A DNA stretch of 47,685 nt from Caballeronia mineralivorans PML1(12) (lineage in GTDB: Bacteria > Pseudomonadota > Gammaproteobacteria > Burkholderiales > Burkholderiaceae), in assembly GCF_001028175.1 (NCBI RefSeq), contig NZ_AEJF01000054.1, forward strand, positions 1 through 47,685, read 5' to 3'. Below are positions 35,815 to 43,100 of this stretch, piece by piece. Both the position numbers and the translations under genes were made by a program. Every line of letters starts with the position of its first letter. Positions within the stretch are counted from its first letter, which is position 1. Under the pieces are notes generated by a model that worked only from the letters and a program-made list of their open reading frames with translations, was not told where the DNA came from and did no database searches.

Positions 35815-37062
35815 TCAGGAGAAAAAGCTCAGGCTTGCACCCAGGACACCTGCCGCGCACACCACCGCGGCAATGCCGGAAACAAGCCATAGATAGATAC
35901 CACGAGGCCGGTGCTGAGGCGGCAGCGCGGTGACACTGAGGGCGATGAGCAAGCCCACTACTAGCGGCAGCATCAGCGCATTGACGACCTGTGCGGCCAC
36001 GTTCAGCGACACGAGGTTGGGCGCCAGCCAGACAATGGCCGCACTGCCGACGACCGAGGCAACATACACGCCGTAGAACCACGGCGCGCTCGCCGGCTGG
36101 TCTTCAAGCGAGCGCTTGTATCCCGCGACTTCACCGAGTCCCCACGCCAGAGACAGCGAGCAGACGATGGCCGCCACCATCGACGCTCCCAAAACACCCG
36201 CGCTGAAAAGGAAACGTCCGGCGCGTGGCCCCACGGCCGTTGCAAGGACGCTGCTGATTTCACCCACGCTTTGAAAGGCGTGTTGCTGACCGTCTCTCGA
36301 CAGCGTTGCCGCAACCGCGACAAGTACAGCGGCCGTCAACAACTGCGTGAGGACAGCGCCGGCGGCGGTTTCGAATCGAGCGGCGGAATAGTCCTGCGCG
36401 CCTAGTTTTTTATCGGCGATCGCGGCCTGCTGATAGAAGATCATCCAGGGATTGAAGGTCGCTCCAATCAGCGCTGCCACGAGATATCCGTAATGGGGAT
36501 TGGACAGCGGAAGCTTGACCATTTGCCGGAACATCTCGTGGATGTCCGGGTGGGCATGCCAGGCGACCACGAAGAAGGACAATTCGAAGGCGCCAATGAC
36601 GATGGCGAATTTGTCCACGCGCTTATGCGAACCGGTGAACACGATGGCCACCAGGAAGGCGGCGGCGAGCGGCAACGAGACGGACCGGGAGACGCCGTAC
36701 ATCTCTCCCACGCCGGCGACTCCCGTGAACTCGGTCACCAGCGAACCCAGCACGGCAATGCCTAAGCCGCCTGCGGATATCCATGCCCATAAGGGACCAA
36801 AGTTCGACCGGACAAGCTCGCCGTGGCCCTGTCCGGTAAAAATGCCCAGCCGGACAGTGAGTTCCTGGACCATGTACAGCAAGGGGATGAGCGCCAGGAG
36901 AACCAGCAGGAGCTGAGGGCCCCATTGCGCGCCGCTTTGCGCCGCCGTCACCACGTTTCCGGCGTCACAGTCCGCGAGCATGACGAGCAGCCCGGGTCCC
37001 CATAGAGTAAGCCATCGCAGGCTGGGCGAGACCTTCGGTTTGAGCAGCGAGGAACCAGCCAT
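35815..37062 (-). CDS. Nramp-related metal ion transporter with non-canonical metal-site motifs
   Basis: About 415 residues and eleven hydrophobic segments of the Nramp/SLC11 family, opening with LWGPGLLVMLADCDAGNV. The helix-1 metal motif, usually DPGN, reads DCDAGN (31-36). The helix-6 MPH motif is replaced by FNPWMIFYQQ (203-212), so the canonical metal-binding methionine is missing. This suggests an ion preference other than Mn/Fe, or a divergent clade. The frame allows an ATG at 37152, but the ATG at 37062 begins at the typical N-terminus; neither has a clear ribosome site. It follows the alpha/beta hydrolase gene of the box cluster by 120 bp. Confidence 0.82.
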   Translation of the reverse strand: MAGSSLLKPKVSPSLRWLTLWGPGLLVMLADCDAGNVVTAAQSGAQWGPQLLLVLLALIPLLYMVQELTVRLGIFTGQGHGELVRSNFGPLWAWISAGGLGIAVLGSLVTEFTGVAGVGEMYGVSRSVSLPLAAAFLVAIVFTGSHKRVDKFAIVIGAFELSFFVVAWHAHPDIHEMFRQMVKLPLSNPHYGYLVAALIGATFNPWMIFYQQAAIADKKLGAQDYSAARFETAAGAVLTQLLTAAVLVAVAATLSRDGQQHAFQSVGEISSVLATAVGPRAGRFLFSAGVLGASMVAAIVCSLSLAWGLGEVAGYKRSLEDQPASAPWFYGVYVASVVGSAAIVWLAPNLVSLNVAAQVVNALMLPLVVGLLIALSVTALPPQHRPRGIYLWLVSGIAAVVCAAGVLGASLSFFS

Positions 37063-37181
37063 GCGTTTTGGAAGGATGCGAAAGGTGTATTGGGAGACCG
37101 ATTGTAGCGAGATTTCGGCTACCCATTTGGGCGCGTGGCGCCCAACCTGCATCGTTACGCATCGTTACTACAGGCGGACCT

Positions 37182-38009
37182 TCAGATACTCTTGACGAAT
37201 GCGACTATCGCGGCATCGAGCATCGCGGGGCATTGCCGGTGGGGAGAATGCCCGCAAGCGGACAGCTTGGTCAACTGCGCGTGCGGTATGTGCGATGCAA
37301 TCGCGTCGATTTGCGCCATGGTTCCGTACTCGTCGTCATGACCTTGGATGGCGAGCAGCGGGCACTGAATGGAAGAGAGAACGCCCGTGATATCCCACTG
37401 CCGGAACTCCGGGTTCAGCCAGATATCGTTCCATCCGTAGAAGGCTGAATCAACATCGGTGTGATAACGCGACAGCTTGTCCCGCAAGTCGCCTTGCATA
37501 TATAAAACCGTCGCTTCGGCGATCGCTTTGACGGACACATCTTCAACGAACACATGCGGCGCAATTGCGATCACGCCGCCAAGCGCGTCAGGAAAAGCCG
37601 CCGCATAAAGCAGCGCGATAGAACCACCATCGCTATGTCCGATAACCCACATGCGGGCACGTTCGGCATCGTCTATCCCGATGGCATCGAGCAAGGCCGG
37701 CAGAACGTCATAAGCCTGGCGATGCATGAAATCGACCGGCCATTTCACATCGGCTTCACGCGGGGTCGAACCGCCATAACCCGGGCGCGAATAGACCAGG
37801 CCGCGGAACCCAAGTTGCTCGCATACCTTCTGCGGCCAGTCCTTCCACATGGCAATCGATCCAAGCCCTTCGTGCAAAAACACGATGACGGGGGCATCGG
37901 TCCGGCCGGCATTCAACCATTGATACTCGAGACGAAGTGATTCGCGACCGTCCTTTGCGGGCAGATCGGCAACGGAGATCGCAGGGGTGTGCTGTACTAA
38001 TCGGTCCAT
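37182..38009 (-). CDS. Alpha/beta hydrolase of the box cluster
   Basis: A 275-residue alpha/beta hydrolase: oxyanion region FLHEGLGS (44-51), nucleophile elbow GHSDGG with Ser126, and a late GHSPH histidine. It lies 30 bp downstream of bclA on the same strand, so it is probably co-transcribed with the benzoate genes. A role as thioesterase recovering CoA from stalled acyl-CoA esters, or as hydrolase of a benzoate ester precursor, is plausible but unproven. Confidence 0.85.
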   Translation of the reverse strand: MDRLVQHTPAISVADLPAKDGRESLRLEYQWLNAGRTDAPVIVFLHEGLGSIAMWKDWPQKVCEQLGFRGLVYSRPGYGGSTPREADVKWPVDFMHRQAYDVLPALLDAIGIDDAERARMWVIGHSDGGSIALLYAAAFPDALGGVIAIAPHVFVEDVSVKAIAEATVLYMQGDLRDKLSRYHTDVDSAFYGWNDIWLNPEFRQWDITGVLSSIQCPLLAIQGHDDEYGTMAQIDAIASHIPHAQLTKLSACGHSPHRQCPAMLDAAIVAFVKSI

Positions 38010-38039
38010 AACTCGCAGCCAGACAATGGAGGGAGACCT

Positions 38040-39641
38040 TCAGTCATCGAGGGTCGGTTCGCGCAATTTAAACCGCTGGATTTTACCAGTCGCGGTTTTC
38101 GGCAGATCGTCAACGAACCGGATCTCGCGCGGGTATTTATGAGGTGCCATCCTCGCTTTGACGAACTCCTTGAGTTCGGCGGCAAGTTCTTCTGTCGCCG
38201 GTATGCCGGGTTTAACCACCACGAACGCGCGCGTTTTGACGAGACCATCGCGCGTAACGCCGACGACCGCCGCTTCGAGAACGTCATGGTGCTGCATCAG
38301 TACCATCTCGACTTCGACAGGTGACACGAACTGGCCGCTCACTTTCAGCATGTCATCGCCGCGGCCTTCGTAGACGTAGTTCCCGTTGGGCAGGCGGCGA
38401 TATTTGTCACCACTCCTCAGCCAGTCGCCAAGAAACGTCGCGCGGGACTTCTCGCGGTTGCACCAGTACATGAGCGCGGCGCTTGGGCCCCTGATATACA
38501 GATCGCCGATCTCGCCGTCCGGGACCGGCTGGCCATTTTCGTCGCGTAGTTCGACTTCGTAACCGGGCACGGCGGTGCCCGTTGTTCCGTATGCGACGTG
38601 GCCTGCACGATTCGACAAGAAGATGTGCAGCATCTCCGTCGAGCCGATACCGTCGAGAATCTCGCAGCCCACGTGCGCTGCAAAATGCTCGCCGATCTCG
38701 CGCGGCAACGCTTCTCCCGCTGACGTGCACATCCGCAAGCGAAGATCGGCGCGCGCCGGCATATCGGGCGATGCAAGCATGTTGGCGTAGAGCGTGGGCA
38801 CGCCGCAGAAAATAGTCGGTTTGTATTGCGTGAGGCGCGCGAAGACGGCAGCCGACGTGGGGCGCTCGGCCATGAGCACGGCCGTCGCGCCAACCGAAAG
38901 AGGGAAGGTCAGCGCGTTGCCCAGTCCATACGCAAAGAACAGCTTGGCCGCGGAAAAGACGACGTCGTCTTCACGGATGCCAAGCACTTGCTTCGCGTAC
39001 AGTTCCGCGGTCCAGTACAAGTTGGCGTGCGTATGGACGGCGCCCTTGGGCTTACCCGTCGAGCCCGACGAATACAGCCAGAATGCGATGCCGTCGGCGC
39101 TGCTCACGAACGGCGTGGAACGAGGTTCTGCAGCGGCCAACAGCCGCTTGAATACGCGCGCTCCCGGCAGGTTGTCCTCTTGCGTTTGAGAGACGATCAG
39201 CGCACAGCCCTCGTTGGCCGTATCGGCGAGTGCTTGTGCGATGGTCGGCAGCAACGGACCCGATGCAATGACCGCACGCGCCCGGCTGTGCTCGAGCATG
39301 TAGGCGTAGTCCGGCGGGGTCAGCAAGGTGTTCGCGACAACCGGCACGACGCCCGCATATAACGCCCCGAGAAACGCGATGGGCAGGTCCACGCTGTCGA
39401 GCATCACCAGCAGGATGCGCTCCTCGGGATGAATGCCCAGTGTGTTCAGCACCGATGCGAACTGGCGCGCCTGCTCCGCTAATTCGCTATACGTCGTGGT
39501 CCCGTCGTCGTCGATGTACGCAACCTTCTGCGCCCGCGTTTCGTTTAACGCAAACAGATGCGTCGCGAAGTTGAATTTGACTGGCGGTGTATCGGCAGCC
39601 GGTTTTTCAGCGGTAGCGGGCGGCGCAATGATGGCGTCCAT
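38040..39641 (-). CDS. bclA: Benzoate-CoA ligase
   Basis: The ATG at 39641 follows AAGGAGACATC and gives 533 residues; the longer frame is unsupported. It is an acyl-adenylating enzyme: ATP loop YSSGSTGKPKG (190-200), GIGSTEML, hinge YEGRGDDMLKVSGQFVSP and catalytic Lys520 in TATGK. Gene context and family identify it as the enzyme converting benzoate, ATP and CoA to benzoyl-CoA, the entry step of the box pathway. A GCACTATCCGT element (39691-39681, minus strand) about 40 bp upstream resembles the motif before boxR and boxC, so it may have its own BoxR-responsive promoter besides read-through from boxD. Confidence 0.94.
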   Translation of the reverse strand: MDAIIAPPATAEKPAADTPPVKFNFATHLFALNETRAQKVAYIDDDGTTTYSELAEQARQFASVLNTLGIHPEERILLVMLDSVDLPIAFLGALYAGVVPVVANTLLTPPDYAYMLEHSRARAVIASGPLLPTIAQALADTANEGCALIVSQTQEDNLPGARVFKRLLAAAEPRSTPFVSSADGIAFWLYSSGSTGKPKGAVHTHANLYWTAELYAKQVLGIREDDVVFSAAKLFFAYGLGNALTFPLSVGATAVLMAERPTSAAVFARLTQYKPTIFCGVPTLYANMLASPDMPARADLRLRMCTSAGEALPREIGEHFAAHVGCEILDGIGSTEMLHIFLSNRAGHVAYGTTGTAVPGYEVELRDENGQPVPDGEIGDLYIRGPSAALMYWCNREKSRATFLGDWLRSGDKYRRLPNGNYVYEGRGDDMLKVSGQFVSPVEVEMVLMQHHDVLEAAVVGVTRDGLVKTRAFVVVKPGIPATEELAAELKEFVKARMAPHKYPREIRFVDDLPKTATGKIQRFKLREPTLDD

Positions 39642-39680
39642 GATGTCTCCTTCCTGATGATGGGGCGATGCATAGTCGCA

Positions 39681-39691
39681 ACGGATAGTGC
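39681..39691 (-). promoter_or_regulatory. Box motif copy upstream of bclA
   Basis: The minus strand reads GCACTATCCGT, close to GCACTAT(A/C)GTACA at the boxR and boxC promoters, with ATGCAT a little upstream as at boxR. Candidate operator or -10 region. Confidence 0.35.
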
Positions 39692-39770
39692 CGTCCGCCA
39701 TGCATTCGGTTTTGTTTGACGCGCGGATCGTCGCGGGCCGGTGAAGCCTCAACAGCCGACCCGCTTTACT

Positions 39771-41366
39771 TCAAATTTCGATCTGACCCGTCGACTCGAT
39801 GAGCGCGTCGATCGAAGCAGCCGGTCCCTGGACCGCGGCCCGGCGATGATAAAAATTCAGTGCGCGAAGTCCGCCGAGTTCCTCGCCGCCGCCGGCGCGG
39901 CCCGGACCGCCATGCAGCGACATCGGCATGACGTTGCCATGGCCTGTCTGACTCTGAGCGACCGAGGGAGAAATGGCGTGGACGCGGCCGTGTGTGTCGG
40001 CGAGTTCCAGCGCGATGCGGGCAAGGCGCGTGTCGTCATTCGAATACACCGAAGCGACGAGCGAACCCTGACCGCGCCGCGCGAGTTCGACGGCCTGAGA
40101 TTCCTCGAGACGCGAATCGGCCGTCGTGACTTCATAACCGCAGAGTGTCGCGACGGGACCGAACACTTCGACGTCGTGAACACGCACGGCGCTGCTTGCG
40201 TCGTCAATCACGAACAGATGCGGCGCGATGCATGCAGCGATGGCCGGATCGGCATCGACGAGCTGAACCTGCGAGCCGTCGAACGCCAGGCGCGCTTCTT
40301 CGCGCAAAGAGGCGATGCCGGCGCGAACCGCGTCGTATTGTGCGCGGCTGACGAGCGAGCCCATGCGCACGGACTCGTTGCGCGGGTTGCCCACGGTCAC
40401 GGCCGAGAGCTTTGCGACGAGCGCATCGGCCGCGGCGCCCAGATATTCGTTCGGCACGAACGCACGGCGGATGGCCGTGCATTTCTGGCCCGACTTCACG
40501 GTCATCTCGCGCACGACTTCCTTGATGAATAGGTCAAACGCAGCGGTGCCCGGCGAGGCATCGGTGGCTAAGATGGCGCTGTTGAGACTGTCGGCTTCCA
40601 CGTTAAGCCGAGCGCCGCGCGCGACGAATGCGCTATGGGCGCGCAGCTTCGCGGCTGTTTCCGCGGAGCCTGTGAACGAGACCACATCGAATGTTTCGAT
40701 CTGATCGAGCAAGCCCGCCGAACTGCCGCAGATCACCGACAACGCGCCGGCCGGCAAGATGCCCGCATCGACGACATCGGCCACCATGCGTTGCGTGAGC
40801 CACGCCGTCGCGGTGGCGGGCTTGACGATCACCGGCACACCCGATAAGAGCGCAGGCGCGGCCTTCTCCCACAAGCCCCACGACGGAAAGTTGAACGCGT
40901 TGATAAACAGCGCAACACCGCGCGTGGGCGTCAGCACATGCTGCGACTTGAAACTCTGGTCGCGGCTCAGGCTTGCGGGCGAACCGTCGCGCAACGCTTG
41001 CACATCGCCCAGCGAGGCGCCCAGTTTTGCGTAATAAGAAAGCGTGAAAATGCCGCCGTCGATATCGACCGCCGAATCGTTCTTCGTCGTTCCCGAGTTC
41101 ACGAGCGAAATGGCGTAGTAGTCGTCGCGGTGTGCTTGCAGCAGTTTGGCAACTTCCGAAAGCTGGGCGGCGCGAGCGGCGTATGTCGAGGCACGCAGTG
41201 CCGCACCCCCATGCGTTCGCGCATAGTCGAATGCAGCGCGCAGATCGAGGCCTTCGCTTGAGACGCGGACCAGGGCTTCGCCTGTGACCGGATCGATGAG
41301 CGTTGTGCCGTCTCCGTGGCCAGCGACTCGTTCGCCGGCAATATAGTTGTTCAATAGTTCGGCCAT
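39771..41366 (-). CDS. boxD: 3,4-dehydroadipyl-CoA semialdehyde dehydrogenase
   Basis: The 531-residue protein is an aldehyde dehydrogenase related to the N-terminal half of PaaZ. Asn159 in NAFNFP, Glu257 in NVEADS and the nucleophile Cys296 in SGQKCTAIRR form the catalytic set. In the box pathway it oxidises the semialdehyde released by BoxC to 3,4-dehydroadipyl-CoA, using NADP. It lies between the DUF4863 gene (44-bp gap) and bclA (129-bp gap) in the leftward transcript. It lacks the MaoC-like C-terminal domain of PaaZ, so it is not a phenylacetate enzyme. Confidence 0.92.
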   Translation of the reverse strand: MAELLNNYIAGERVAGHGDGTTLIDPVTGEALVRVSSEGLDLRAAFDYARTHGGAALRASTYAARAAQLSEVAKLLQAHRDDYYAISLVNSGTTKNDSAVDIDGGIFTLSYYAKLGASLGDVQALRDGSPASLSRDQSFKSQHVLTPTRGVALFINAFNFPSWGLWEKAAPALLSGVPVIVKPATATAWLTQRMVADVVDAGILPAGALSVICGSSAGLLDQIETFDVVSFTGSAETAAKLRAHSAFVARGARLNVEADSLNSAILATDASPGTAAFDLFIKEVVREMTVKSGQKCTAIRRAFVPNEYLGAAADALVAKLSAVTVGNPRNESVRMGSLVSRAQYDAVRAGIASLREEARLAFDGSQVQLVDADPAIAACIAPHLFVIDDASSAVRVHDVEVFGPVATLCGYEVTTADSRLEESQAVELARRGQGSLVASVYSNDDTRLARIALELADTHGRVHAISPSVAQSQTGHGNVMPMSLHGGPGRAGGGEELGGLRALNFYHRRAAVQGPAASIDALIESTGQIEI

Positions 41367-41410
41367 TCAAATGCCCTTGTTGGTCATGCAAAGAGTTGGC
41401 GTGCGTTCGC

Positions 41411-41893
41411 TCAAGTGGCGCTTGCCGCGTGCTTCGTGAATTCGATGGCGCCCTCGGGCAACAGATAAAGCACAAGCGCGCTGCCTCCAGCCACGGTCGG
41501 CCGATGCGCGCTGCCGGGTCCGTACACGCACCAGCCGGCGGGATGGCCGTCGAATGTGGCCCCTTCGGTAAGTGGCACGATCAGGTCGATTTCGCCGTTC
41601 GGATGCACGTGATGCGGGCCGGCGATGTCGCTCATCCGCACAACGTCGACAGAGAAACCATGGGTGTCAGGCAGGGCTTTGAAGATGCGCCCGTAGCGGA
41701 TGCCGCCTGCTTCTCGATCGGCGAGCCAGCCTTCTTCCACGCCGGCGCGGATTGCATTGGCGAGTTCGGTATATTCCGCGCTGCCGGCCGGGTACTCGGC
41801 GTTCAACCACGCTTCGAGGTTCGCATCGAGTGGCCGGGACGCGATCCTTTCCGTCACGCGCGCGATAAAGCCTTGGAACTCATTGGGGAACAT
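41411..41893 (-). CDS. DUF4863 cupin-type protein of the box cluster
   Basis: From the ATG at 41893 (GGAG upstream) the protein has 160 residues. A helical N-terminal part is followed by a small cupin: His95, His97 and Glu101 in HHVHPNGE and His130 in GPGSAH are likely metal ligands. DUF4863 also includes the 4-hydroxylaminobenzoate lyase PnbB; whether this member acts on an aromatic or a CoA intermediate is unknown. It is the first gene behind the leftward promoter of the boxR intergenic region, so it should be induced with boxD and bclA. No standard step of the box pathway is left for it. Confidence 0.82.
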   Translation of the reverse strand: MFPNEFQGFIARVTERIASRPLDANLEAWLNAEYPAGSAEYTELANAIRAGVEEGWLADREAGGIRYGRIFKALPDTHGFSVDVVRMSDIAGPHHVHPNGEIDLIVPLTEGATFDGHPAGWCVYGPGSAHRPTVAGGSALVLYLLPEGAIEFTKHAASAT

Positions 41894-41986
41894 GCGTATC
41901 TCCGTCGCGCTAAAGCGCTGTTGGACGCTGGACGCGCCTTGCGGCATTCGCGAAGGCAGCCCAACTTTCTCGTGCTGAGTGCATTA

Positions 41987-42015
41987 AACTTAGCTTGCGA
42001 CACAGTGCATGTCAA
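41987..42015 (-). promoter_or_regulatory. Leftward promoter for DUF4863-boxD-bclA
   Basis: On the minus strand, TTGACA (42015-42010), a 17-bp spacer and TAAGTT (41992-41987). The -35 lies inside the AGTGC-N7-GCACT inverted repeat, so a bound repressor would block it. Confidence 0.6.
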
Positions 42016-42025
42016 GCACTATAGT
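41995..42025 (+). promoter_or_regulatory. Rightward promoter for boxR
   Basis: TTGCGA (41995-42000), a 19-bp spacer and TATAGT (42020-42025). It overlaps the leftward promoter face to face; the leader to the boxR ATG would be about 24 nt. Confidence 0.5.
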
Positions 42026-42028
42026 ACA
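42004..42028. promoter_or_regulatory. Probable BoxR operator
   Basis: AGTGC (42004-42008) and GCACT (42016-42020) form an inverted repeat overlapping the -35 of the leftward promoter and the -10 of the rightward one. GCACTATAGTACA (42016-42028) recurs with one change at boxC (43056-43068). Confidence 0.6.
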
Positions 42029-42055
42029 TAAAATATCCTAAAGGGATTCATAGAT

Positions 42056-42991
42056 ATGAAGCAAACCGCCGTTTTACAGCCAATTGAGGGCGGAGATCAG
42101 GGCGCGGACATCGAAAAAGAGCGCGAGAGCCGCGATCCGTTCCTTGTCGGGATGGGCGAGCGCGTTCGTTTGCTGCGTGCGCGTCGTGGACTGACGAGAA
42201 AAGCACTCGCGAAAGAGGCCGACGTATCCGAGCGATATCTGGCGAACCTCGAATCGGGCGTTGGCAATGCCTCGGTGCTGTTTCTCCGGCAACTGACGAA
42301 GGCATTAAACTGCACCTTGGCAGAGATCGTGGGTGACGAAACCACGTTGACACCCGACTGGCTGCGCATTCGGGAATTGCTGAACGGCCGCGATCACGAC
42401 ACGCTAAAGCGCGCACGGATCGCGCTGGAAGAGATGCTGGCCACGGCGCCGCAGGATCCGCACCGGCTGGAACGGATCGCGTTGATCGGCTTGCGCGGCG
42501 CGGGTAAGTCGACGCTCGGCCGCATGCTCGCCGACGAACTGAAAGTGCCGTTCGTCGAGATCAACCGGGTCATCGCGCAACTGGCCGGCTGCCCGCCGTC
42601 GGAGATTCACGCGCTATATGGAGCAACGGCTTACCGTCGATATGAACATCGCGCGCTGGAAGCGGTGATCCAGGAGCATCCGCGTGCGGTGATTGCGTCG
42701 CCGGGCGGGCTGGTGTCCGAGGCGACCACCTTGAACGCCTTGCTGACGCACTGCTTTACCGTATGGCTCCAGGCGACGCCCGAAGACCACATGCGCCGCG
42801 TAGTTGCCCAGGGCGACTTGCGGCCGATGTCGGGCAACAAGGAATCGATGGATGACCTGAAGCGCATCCTGGCTGGGCGCAGCGAGCTGTACGGCCGCGC
42901 CGACATGACCTTCGATACCAGCGGAAAATCGCTGGCGGAATGCTATTTATCGCTGCGAGACAGGCTGGCCGCGCGACTTGCGTCCGAATAG
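42056..42991 (+). CDS. boxR: BoxR-type transcriptional regulator (HTH plus shikimate-kinase-like domain)
   Basis: The 311-residue protein fuses an XRE-type helix-turn-helix (about residues 36-90: LLRARRGLTRKALAKEADVS, RYLANLESG) to a shikimate-kinase-like domain with P-loop GLRGAGKST (145-153). This architecture is shared with BzdR and BoxR, where the C-terminal domain binds benzoyl-CoA and releases the repressor from box/bzd promoters. The gene stands between two divergent box transcripts and is followed by boxC after 109 bp. AAGGG precedes the ATG. Confidence 0.93.
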   Translation: MKQTAVLQPIEGGDQGADIEKERESRDPFLVGMGERVRLLRARRGLTRKALAKEADVSERYLANLESGVGNASVLFLRQLTKALNCTLAEIVGDETTLTPDWLRIRELLNGRDHDTLKRARIALEEMLATAPQDPHRLERIALIGLRGAGKSTLGRMLADELKVPFVEINRVIAQLAGCPPSEIHALYGATAYRRYEHRALEAVIQEHPRAVIASPGGLVSEATTLNALLTHCFTVWLQATPEDHMRRVVAQGDLRPMSGNKESMDDLKRILAGRSELYGRADMTFDTSGKSLAECYLSLRDRLAARLASE

Positions 42992-43031
42992 CGGGCGCGT
43001 GGACTCAGCATTAACCCGATAAGAGCATTAA

Positions 43032-43068
43032 AGTGCTTGCAGCGATTCTTAAGATGCACTATCGTACA
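43032..43068 (+). promoter_or_regulatory. boxC promoter with BoxR-type motif
   Basis: TTGCAG (43037-43042), a 17-bp spacer and TATCGT (43060-43065). AGTGC (43032-43036) and GCACT (43056-43060) flank it, and GCACTATCGTACA (43056-43068) matches the boxR promoter motif at 12 of 13 bases. GAGCATTAAAG upstream also matches the boxR side. Confidence 0.6.
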
Positions 43069-43100
43069 CAAATCATATCCAGTGTACGAAGGAGACATCC

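Noticed and set aside
39771..41366. PaaZ of a phenylacetate pathway
   Set aside because: The C-terminal MaoC-like domain is missing and all neighbours are box genes, so BoxD fits better.
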